Assembly (NCBI GenBank): GCA_013215805.1
Contig: JABSQM010000005.1
Location: forward strand, 124,001-188,000
Length of the DNA: 64,000 bases
Origin: Piscirickettsiaceae bacterium
GTDB lineage: Bacteria > Pseudomonadota > Gammaproteobacteria > Nitrosococcales > Methylophagaceae
Direction: 5' to 3'
In this document: positions 54,477 to 64,000 of the stretch, in pieces
Layout: every line of letters starts with the position of its first letter
Numbering within the stretch: position 1 is the stretch's first letter
Translations under genes and position numbers: made by a program
Notes under the pieces: model-generated
Databases searched by the model: none
The model's input: the letters and a program-made list of their open reading frames with translations, nothing else
Told to the model about the DNA's origin: nothing

Positions 54477-55812
54477 AAAATTTTCACTTAGTATACAATT
54501 GCTTTTAACAGTTAGTATTGTACTTACCTTATTGTTAGGTACATCAGCTTTTAGTTTAAATAGCTCCTTCTCAGTTAGTGTCAAATTCTTACAACAAAAA
54601 CTTTTCAGAAACTATATTTATACTTTTTTGACTGTTGCAAATTTCGATGGCACTAACATCTCAACTATAACCGAAAATTTGATAGAGCTATTATCTTCAA
54701 CCCCAATCTATGGATTACATGCACAAATTATCATGGAGCGTAGAATTATCTGGCAATCAAATTCTACTGTAAATATATTTATTATTTTTCCTAAATTTTA
54801 TACTACAGATAAAGTATACCCTCCTATTATTGACTTAGAATCTAGCATTAAGTTATTTAATGTTATTTGGGAAAATAAGAATGGTAAAAAATATTTTTTT
54901 ACCGTTAATACTTACGAAGATATAAATATCGTTACCCTCCAAACAGAATGGTTCCAAAGAAATTTATGGTATTGTTTAGGTGGCGCAGGTATTATTTTAT
55001 TGTCAGCTCAATATTTGACATTACGCTGGGTTTTACGCTTATTAGATAATATTGCCGTTGATTTATATGCGATAGAAAGTGGAGATGTAAGGCATGCATC
55101 TAATGACTGTACTAGAGAGTTTAATCAACTTACTATGAATATCAATAACTTGCTCAAACAAGAGCGGCTTCATCATAAGCTCTATAAAAATTCCTTGGCT
55201 GATTTAGCGCACAGCCTTAAAACTCACTTGGCTATTTTTCGTGGAGAGTTAGATAATAGTGACTTTAACATCAATGAAATAAAGGCGACAGGCCACGAAC
55301 AGCTTGATCGCGTCATTTCTCTGATAGATTATCAATTACAACGTGTATTTACAAATGGTCATTATTGCAAATGGCCCACCATCATTTCTTTGGGTGATAT
55401 TGTTGACAAAATAGTGTACTCTTTAAACAAAGTGTATCAATATAAAAAAATTTATTGCCAATATGATGTTCAGTATGATGCTTTTGTCAATGCCGATTCT
55501 AGGGATATGTATGAATTGTTAGGCAACTTACTTGAAAATTCTTATAAATATTGTAATAGAGCAATACATGTTACGATTATATCGCAGATAAATATGATAG
55601 AAATTAGTATTGAAGATGACGGAGATGGTATTCCTGATTATGTCCGGCAGGATATTATGAAGCGTGGCTGGCGCGTACATACTCAGATTGAAGGACAAGG
55701 CCTAGGATTAGCTATAGTCAGCGATATCGTCAAAGATTATAAAGGAGACATTAAGCTTAAAACTAGTCATCTTGGTGGTGCTTGTGTTATTGTACAAATT
55801 CCTTATTATTAA
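54466..55812 (+). CDS. phoQ: PhoQ-like sensor histidine kinase
   Basis: A 448-residue kinase: TM1 at about 9-30, a periplasmic sensor of about 130 residues, TM2 at about 168-186, HAMP, then the dimerisation domain with DLAHSLKTHLA, phospho-acceptor His249. The usual Pro in HSLKTPLA is His254. The ATPase domain has NLLENSYKY (N box), DDGDGIPD (G1) and GQGLGLAIVSD (G2). The periplasmic domain lacks the acidic patch of enteric PhoQ, so the signal may differ. It overlaps the regulator gene by 11 bp. Confidence 0.83.
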   Translation: MFIKKFSLSIQLLLTVSIVLTLLLGTSAFSLNSSFSVSVKFLQQKLFRNYIYTFLTVANFDGTNISTITENLIELLSSTPIYGLHAQIIMERRIIWQSNSTVNIFIIFPKFYTTDKVYPPIIDLESSIKLFNVIWENKNGKKYFFTVNTYEDINIVTLQTEWFQRNLWYCLGGAGIILLSAQYLTLRWVLRLLDNIAVDLYAIESGDVRHASNDCTREFNQLTMNINNLLKQERLHHKLYKNSLADLAHSLKTHLAIFRGELDNSDFNINEIKATGHEQLDRVISLIDYQLQRVFTNGHYCKWPTIISLGDIVDKIVYSLNKVYQYKKIYCQYDVQYDAFVNADSRDMYELLGNLLENSYKYCNRAIHVTIISQINMIEISIEDDGDGIPDYVRQDIMKRGWRVHTQIEGQGLGLAIVSDIVKDYKGDIKLKTSHLGGACVIVQIPYY

Positions 55813-57225
55813 TAAATTTTTCAGTAACCAAAAATTTGATTAATTATAATCATTAATAACTTTAATATAATATGAATAACTAATTGGTTGCAGTAGCACT
55901 GTGTTATTATGAGATATTTAATTATAGAAGCAATATTTTTTAGAGATAAGGTTTGTTATTCGTTGAATAATATAATATTTATAATCTAGGGTAATTAGTT
56001 ATATGATAGTCTTAATAAGTGAAACTATCTATATTTGCTATAACATCCTTACTTTCTGTACCTGTATATATTATTCTCCTAACTAGGTTGGCGTGTCCCA
56101 AACTATTCACTACAATAATATTAAATGTATAGATTAGAGATATAACTTTTTTATAATTCATTCCTAATTCAAGGGTTATTATTATGATAACATCTCTCTG
56201 TTCCGGTTATATGTGCCGTATATTTTATAGATACACTAAAACAACTCGTAATAATTTAGGTATTTAAAAACATCTTATAACAAATTGTATACAACAAATA
56301 TCTTTTACTATGACAAAAGTTCCAACTCCACTTCCGATGAAGGCTAATAATAGCCTGTATAAAATGAGAATTCTTATAATATGATTATTCATCTTTGTCC
56401 AATCTAGAGATCATGATCACATTCATGTAAAAATAGCATCATCTATAATGATAACTATTACATTTATGATTTATTTTAGACGGTAAAAGTGTGGATAAGT
56501 CATGCAAAAATACTATTTATGCAATAACAGTGTGATTACATTAAGGTTCTAATACAACAATTATCAGATCGATAACAACTTGCCTTTGACCATTGATAAA
56601 ATTAACCGCAATATCCGTATTTAGACATTGAACGTCTGGTTATGTCGTCGAAACAACTTTTAAGGTCATGTAGTAGCTCACGCTAGTACAATTATTAAAC
56701 CTTTTCTTCCTCAAGATCTCACATGGTGCCCACATTAATTTTTAACATATACCCTTAGTCTGATACCATAAATTATAAATATCGTTGGTATGATTGACTT
56801 TATTAGTAATATACTATTGAATAATTAATATAGTAGTGATCAATTATCGCAGCATCCAATATATAGTAGATACTATACCATCTAGTGAGCGTAGCACACA
56901 TGCTGTAAAATTTCATCTTTCTACTATAATATAGGATTATAGTATCTGGCTGTAGTGTTTAAACAATATACGTATAAATTTTGCCTTCTATTTTTAAAAT
57001 GCCAAATATAGGTGGTCGCTATGATTGCAACATTTTTACTACGTCTATTTTTGCAACTCCACGGAAATGGCATTCATCAAATTATATTTTATAACCAAAC
57101 CGTTAGATAAAATCTTTCCTCGAAATTTGTGAAAAATATGATGGTACTGTTGAATTTAGGGTGTTTTACTAATAAATATTTTGATAATAATTAAACAAAC
57201 TTTTTAGCCATAGTTATTTGTCGTT
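55813..57225. other. Gene desert between the two-component pair and ligA
   Basis: About 1.4 kb, with stops in all frames and no recognised remnant. No tRNA or structured RNA was seen. Confidence 0.5.
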
Positions 57226-59705
<2,480 letters not shown>

Positions 59706-61007
59706 ATGATTGCCAATGATGCTTATATAGGCATTGATCTTGGCACCTCAGGCTGTCGAGCTATAGCCATAAATAAATTTGGAGATATTATTGCACAGAA
59801 CGAAAATATTATTTCCGCATATCAACAAAAAGACTATCATTCTGAGCAGAGCCCAGAACTACAATGGCGCCTTGTAGAAATGGTATTATCAATGTTATTT
59901 ACTAAGATTGAAAAATATCAGGTTAAGCGTATTGCCGTCGACTCTACCTCAAGTTCAATTTTACTAATTGACAAATCAGGTGAGCCTTTAACTCCATTAT
60001 TAATGTATAACGATTCTAGAGCTAAAACAGAAAGTGAATTTATCAAACAAAATATACCTGCCAAATCTGGTGCCCATGGTGCTAGCAGCGGACTATCTAA
60101 ATTACTGTATCTACAAGAAAAATATGACTTAGACATAGAATCTGGAGTTACATTGCTTCATCAGGCAGACTGGATTAATCATAATCTAGGCGTAGATACA
60201 TCAGTTACTGACTATAATAATGCTCTTAAATTGGGATATGATTCTATTTTAAAGTGTTGGCCTGATTGGCTTTTAACTATGGTACCAGAACAGGTTTTAC
60301 CCACAGTAGTTCAACCTGGTACCATAATAGGTCGATTGTCAAAAAGTCTCTGCCAAAAATTTGATATCGAATATTTTCCCACTATTGTCTCAGGCACTAC
60401 AGATAGTATTGCCGCCATACTAGCTACTCGCATAAATAATGTGGGAGATGCCGTAACTTCTATAGGTTCAACCTTAGTCTTAAAATTAATTGCAAAATAT
60501 CCCGTTTTTAAACATGAACACGGAATTTATAGTCACCGCATTGGCAAATTATGGTTGGTGGGAGGAGCCTCGAATTCAGGAGGAGCAATTTTACGTCATT
60601 TCTTTACTAAAAGACAACTTATAGACTTAAGTACACAAATAGTTTTAAATAGAATGCCTCCAGATTATTATCCTTTGCTCTCTTCTGGAGAACGATTTCC
60701 CGAGTTGAATCCATATTTAAAACCGAGATTGACGCCAAGACCAAAAGATGACCATGAATTTCTTTATGGATTACTGACAGGCATTGCTAAAATAGAAGCC
60801 GAAGGTTATAGATTATTGCAAAAATATAGCCTTACTGATATTAAATATATCTATACTGTAGGAGATGGCTCAAACAATCGTATATGGGAAATTATTCGAC
60901 AACAGCTACTCAATGTTTCCTTTTCTCATCCTCAATATAAAAAGGCTGCTTATGGTGCAGCGATATTAGCACGTGATCAATTACAATATAATCAATTGAT
61001 ATCTTGA
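59706..61007 (+). CDS. FGGY-family carbohydrate kinase, probably D-ribulose kinase type
   Basis: A 433-residue two-domain sugar kinase. The N-terminal phosphate-1 loop is IGIDLGTSGCRAIAI, with AVDSTSSSILLID and the LLMYNDSRA substrate loop. The C-terminal half has SGTTDSIAAI with the catalytic Asp, SIGSTLVLKLI, and LWLVGGASNSGGAIL. The VGGASNSGGA form and shorter length point to the D-ribulose kinase/xylulokinase-like group of cyanobacteria and plants (XK1 type) rather than XylB. Substrate not proven. It converges on the CbbY-type gene. Confidence 0.75.
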   Translation: MIANDAYIGIDLGTSGCRAIAINKFGDIIAQNENIISAYQQKDYHSEQSPELQWRLVEMVLSMLFTKIEKYQVKRIAVDSTSSSILLIDKSGEPLTPLLMYNDSRAKTESEFIKQNIPAKSGAHGASSGLSKLLYLQEKYDLDIESGVTLLHQADWINHNLGVDTSVTDYNNALKLGYDSILKCWPDWLLTMVPEQVLPTVVQPGTIIGRLSKSLCQKFDIEYFPTIVSGTTDSIAAILATRINNVGDAVTSIGSTLVLKLIAKYPVFKHEHGIYSHRIGKLWLVGGASNSGGAILRHFFTKRQLIDLSTQIVLNRMPPDYYPLLSSGERFPELNPYLKPRLTPRPKDDHEFLYGLLTGIAKIEAEGYRLLQKYSLTDIKYIYTVGDGSNNRIWEIIRQQLLNVSFSHPQYKKAAYGAAILARDQLQYNQLIS

Positions 61008-61214
61008 TTGTCATTCACAGTAGTACATTATCCACAAATAATAAATTTGATCTGATATCATTTAATTTTGATATTCGCCATTCCCATATAAATTAGTTAG
61101 ATTCTATAATTCTAATTAAGTTGCTCACACTGCCTAAATTTTATATATACCTATATCGTGCTAAGATAATATAATTAAGAATATATCCTACAATATTTAA
61201 GTATTCTACATTGT

Positions 61215-61979
61215 CTAATTACATGCATGTAAATATTTTAATACGCTGACATTAATATATGGATTGTTAATTTTCTTACCCTCAATGAGTTTACATCTTT
61301 TATTTTTTTCTCCTAAGTGATTGAATACACTAACGGCTCCATCGAAGTCTTCGTACCTGGTATATTCATTTACAGTAACTATAGTCTTAATGCCCGCGCT
61401 AACTGATGACTTAACACCATTGCTGGAATCTTCCACAGTAATACAAGAGTCAGAATCCAGTTTCAACTCATCTAAGCAATTCATGAATATATCTGGAGAT
61501 GGTTTTTTCTTAGATACGCTATCACCTGCAGCGATGTAATCAAACCATCTCATCGTATGTTCACCTAAGGCACTTTTAATCAATGCCTCTACATTGTGAA
61601 GAGCTGTTGTGGTTGCAATAGCCATACGCATATCTATGGCTCGAATCTCATTTAGGAGCCTGAATATACCTGGTCTTAAATATATTGCTTTGTGTCCTAA
61701 TAATTTTACATAATATTTTGTTTTTGATGTATGCAACTTATGAATAAAATTACTGATACTATAATCACTTTTAAAATCTGAGTAAAAATTAGATAAAAAA
61801 TATTTAATCCTCTCTTCACCACCAGTTACCGCTAATAATTTTCCATATAAATTCTTATCCCAATGCCACCCCAATTTATGCTCCCTAAATGCTAAATTAA
61901 AAGCGACACGATGTCCGTGCAGCTCGGTTTCAGCTAATGTACCATCTACATCAAAAATCACTGCTTTTAATTGATTCAT
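61215..61979 (-). CDS. CbbY-type HAD phosphatase
   Basis: A 254-residue HAD hydrolase. The ATG at 61979 is preferred over an upstream TTG because AAGGA stands 8-12 bases before it and motif I then begins at once: AVIFDVDGTLAETE with Asp10/Asp12. Cap residues YLRPGIFRLL, motif II TTT, KKKPSPDIFMNCLDEL and VEDSSNGVKSSVSAGI follow. GHRVAFNLAFREHKLGW is typical of CbbY, whose known member removes the inhibitor xylulose-1,5-bisphosphate. No Rubisco gene is visible here. Confidence 0.78.
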   Translation of the reverse strand: MNQLKAVIFDVDGTLAETELHGHRVAFNLAFREHKLGWHWDKNLYGKLLAVTGGEERIKYFLSNFYSDFKSDYSISNFIHKLHTSKTKYYVKLLGHKAIYLRPGIFRLLNEIRAIDMRMAIATTTALHNVEALIKSALGEHTMRWFDYIAAGDSVSKKKPSPDIFMNCLDELKLDSDSCITVEDSSNGVKSSVSAGIKTIVTVNEYTRYEDFDGAVSVFNHLGEKNKRCKLIEGKKINNPYINVSVLKYLHACN

Positions 61980-62092
61980 TAGTTTTGTTTCCTTCAATAA
62001 TAATATAAAATAGTAGTTATTATTCGTACATCAAAGCCTAATTCTGGTTTAGATGAAACCCTAAAGTTTTAAAATGTTATAAGGTTTATTTC

Positions 62093-62515
62093 ATGGATCT
62101 AAAACAACCTAATACTAAATTCAAACCCTATATTAAGAAAAATGGGGAAGAATACATGAATGAAAATCAGACTATCCATTTCCGCGATATTTTAGAAAAT
62201 TGGCAAACTCAATTAATGGTAGAAGTAGATAGAACCGTTCACTATATGAAGGATGATGCGGCTAATTTTCCAGATCCAAATGATCGCGCTACTCAAGAGG
62301 AAGAATTTACTATTGAACTACGCACTCGTGATCGTGAGCGTAAACTCATTAGAAAGATAGCAGAATCACTGATTGACCTAGAGAAAGGTTACTATGGATT
62401 CTGCGAATCATGTGGTATTAACATAGGTATTCGTCGACTTGAAGCACGTCCAACTGCTACCCTATGTATAGATTGCAAAACATTGTCTGAAATTAGAGAA
62501 AAAAATAAAATATGA
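62093..62515 (+). CDS. dksA: RNA polymerase-binding transcription factor DksA
   Basis: A 140-residue Dks[20 protein letters not shown] starts the coiled coil, whose tip has [12 protein letters not shown] with the conserved acidic residues. The C-terminal zinc finger is FCESCG with LCIDCK. With ppGpp it adjusts RNA polymerase at stable-RNA and amino-acid promoters. AAGG lies 8-11 bases before the chosen ATG. It is convergent with the peroxiredoxin gene (30-bp gap). Confidence 0.95.
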   Translation: MDLKQPNTKFKPYIKKNGEEYMNENQTIHFRDILENWQTQLMVEVDRTVHYMKDDAANFPDPNDRATQEEEFTIELRTRDRERKLIRKIAESLIDLEKGYYGFCESCGINIGIRRLEARPTATLCIDCKTLSEIREKNKI

Positions 62516-62545
62516 TTAAATCATATCTCAAATTTACGAAATTAC

Positions 62546-63148
62546 CTATAATTTATTTGCATGTTTAGCTAAATAACTGGCAACTCCAGTCGAATCGGGT
62601 CTAATTCCCTCATCACCCTTTTGCCAACCAGCCGGGCATACTTCTCCATGTTCCTCAGTAAATTGTAGTGCATCAACCAGGCGTAATATCTCATCTACCT
62701 CACGACCTAATGGTAAGTCATTAACGACCTGATGACGGATAATGCCTTCTTTATCAATCAAGAAAGAACCTCGCAAAGAGATAGCATCAGATGGATGCTG
62801 TACGCCATAGGCCTTAACGATTTGATGTCTAATGTCCGCAACTAATGGAAAATCAATTTGTCCAATACCACCATTTTCAGGTGCTGTATTACGCCATGCT
62901 AAATGAGTGAATTGTGAGTCAATAGATACGCCAATTACCTCAACACCGCGTTTTGCAAATTCTGGAATTCTGTGATGATGGGCGATTATTTCAGATGGAC
63001 AAACGAAAGTGAAGTCTAGTGGATAAAAAAATAAAACTACGTATTTACCCTTAAAATTAGATAAAGAGAAATTTTCATTTATACTGTTATCAGGCATTAC
63101 AGCAGTTGCAACAAAATCTGGTGCTGGACTAGTAACTAAAACACTCAT
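62546..63148 (-). CDS. 2-Cys peroxiredoxin (AhpC/TSA family, Prx1 type)
   Basis: A 200-residue typical 2-Cys peroxiredoxin. The peroxidatic Cys50 lies in DFTFVCPSEI and the resolving Cys171 in EVCPAGW, with the GGIGQIDFPLVAD motif between them. It reduces hydrogen and organic peroxides using thioredoxin or AhpF. The length and VCPAGW tail fit the Prx1/AhpC group. No ahpF is next to it. Confidence 0.93.
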   Translation of the reverse strand: MSVLVTSPAPDFVATAVMPDNSINENFSLSNFKGKYVVLFFYPLDFTFVCPSEIIAHHHRIPEFAKRGVEVIGVSIDSQFTHLAWRNTAPENGGIGQIDFPLVADIRHQIVKAYGVQHPSDAISLRGSFLIDKEGIIRHQVVNDLPLGREVDEILRLVDALQFTEEHGEVCPAGWQKGDEGIRPDSTGVASYLAKHANKL

Positions 63149-63334
63149 GCTCTAAAATCCTCAATATTTAAGAAAAATTATTATGGAAAATAACCTAAGT
63201 AATTAACCAGTTAAAAATAATAATATATGGCTACAGACTACCGAACATCACAGCAATATTAAATCACAATACACCTATTTTAACTTGAAGGAACTAGGCA
63301 AAGGCCTTGGAAAAATACGACTATCATAAATTAT
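63149..63334. other. Short gap between two minus-strand genes
   Basis: About 190 bp that contains the promoter region of the peroxiredoxin gene. No terminator could be assigned to the YccA-type gene with confidence. Confidence 0.35.
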
Positions 63335-64000
63335 TTAATCATCACCACTGAAAAAGGCACCAATTAAATGTAATAAACTTAAAAATAAGTTATAAATACT
63401 AATGTATAGGGTAACTGTAGCCATAATATAGTTAGTCTCACCACCATGGATAATCTGGCTTGTTTCATATAAAATCAAACCCGACATCAATAACACAAAC
63501 ATGGCTGACACAGCTAACGATAATCCTGGAACATCAAAGATATATGCACTAAGACCAGCCAAAAAGGCAACTAGAATACCAACGAATAGAAACCCCCCCA
63601 TAAAGCTAAAGTCTTTCCTACTATGAACTACATAAGCAGATAAGGCGAAAAAAATAATGCCAGTACCTCCCAACGCCTGCATCACCATCTCACTCCCATT
63701 AGGTAGGCTCAAATAAGAATTGATAATAGGTCCCAATGTCAACCCCATAAAACCAGTTAAGGTAAATACAGAAGCCAATCCCCAAGAACTGTTACGCAAT
63801 TTGGTGGTCAAAAACAATAATCCAAAATACCCGACAAGAGTAAAAAGACCAAGATGAGGGAAGCTAATAGCTATTGATATGCCAGCAGTTAAAGCACTAA
63901 ATAATAAAGTCATAGCTAATAGGCTGTAAGTATTACGCAATAGCCTGCTTGTTATAAGCATAGAATTCTGCGATTGAGCAACAATTTTTTGAGCATCATA
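63335..64000 (-). CDS. yccA: YccA / Bax inhibitor-1 family membrane protein (5' partial)
   Basis: A seven-helix UPF0005/BI-1 membrane protein. The visible core begins RLLRNTYSLLAMTLLFSALT and continues through FMGLTLGPIINSYL to ETSQIIHGGETNYIMATVTL near the C-terminus. An internal ATG at 63961 can start a 208-codon frame. The same frame, however, stays open to the window edge (YDAQKIVAQSQNS), and the family normally has such a soluble N-terminus, so the true start lies outside. YccA-type proteins modulate the FtsH protease. A run of seven G encodes Gly-Gly of MGGFLF. Confidence 0.88.
   Translation of the reverse strand, partial: YDAQKIVAQSQNSMLITSRLLRNTYSLLAMTLLFSALTAGISIAISFPHLGLFTLVGYFGLLFLTTKLRNSSWGLASVFTLTGFMGLTLGPIINSYLSLPNGSEMVMQALGGTGIIFFALSAYVVHSRKDFSFMGGFLFVGILVAFLAGLSAYIFDVPGLSLAVSAMFVLLMSGLILYETSQIIHGGETNYIMATVTLYISIYNLFLSLLHLIGAFFSGDD

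Overview
The window is 64 kb of an AT-rich gammaproteobacterial chromosome that looks like a host-restricted symbiont in the middle of genome reduction. Housekeeping genes are full length and conserved, and they keep gene orders known from non-enteric gammaproteobacteria: pheT-ihfA-merR; alaS-lysC-csrA-tRNA-Ser-tRNA-Arg; accA-tilS-pyrG-kdsA-eno-ftsB-ispD-ispF; trmJ-cysE-(isc); lepA-lepB-rnc-era. Between them lie long gene-poor, AT-rich stretches. Some of these still read as dead genes: cysG, acpS, trpG, and second copies of rnc, lepB, lepA and era. No transposase, prophage, CRISPR or rRNA gene was seen. The exact lineage cannot be fixed by eye; kdsA indicates an LPS-type outer membrane.

Layout. 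1-3.5 kb (+): pheT end, ihfA, merR-type regulator, tsaB, cmoA, cmoB. 3.6-8.8 kb (-): dnaE and a large MscS-type channel. 9.2-11.3 kb (-): iscA, cysE, trmJ. 11.9-16.7 kb: tRNA-Leu, tRNA-Arg, tRNA-Ser, csrA, lysC, alaS. 17.2-19.6 kb (-): trpC, trpD and a trpG pseudogene. 20.1-21.4 kb (+): rpe, gph. 21.5-22.8 kb (-): cysM and an acpS pseudogene. 23.1-34.3 kb: era and a decayed tandem duplication of the era-rnc-lepB-lepA-cysG segment. 34.6-42.3 kb (-): ispF, ispD, ftsB, eno, kdsA, pyrG, tilS, accA. 42.9-48.5 kb (-): dbpA, pntB, pntA, a DUF445 protein. 48.5-57.2 kb: mostly desert, with a DUF6231 gene and an intact PhoP/PhoQ-type pair. 57.2-64 kb: ligA, an FGGY sugar kinase, a CbbY-type phosphatase, dksA, a 2-Cys peroxiredoxin and a YccA/Bax-inhibitor membrane protein cut by the window end.

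The main discovery is the duplication. Copy A (about 23755-28980) has intact lepB and lepA but a dead rnc. Copy B (about 28981-33565) has intact rnc but dead lepB and lepA. The junction fuses a truncated cysG to a truncated era. One working operon is now split between two half-dead copies, a clear case of reciprocal gene loss after tandem duplication.

Metabolic reading (inference). Protein synthesis, tRNA modification, replication, LPS, isoprenoid and fatty-acid functions are kept. Siroheme synthesis (cysG), the local AcpS and the glutamine-amidotransferase step of tryptophan synthesis (trpG) are broken here, while cysE, cysM, trpC and trpD remain open. This suggests reliance on reduced sulfur from outside, and either backup copies elsewhere or ongoing loss of tryptophan synthesis. 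All statements come from reading the sequence and translations by eye; no database search was run.
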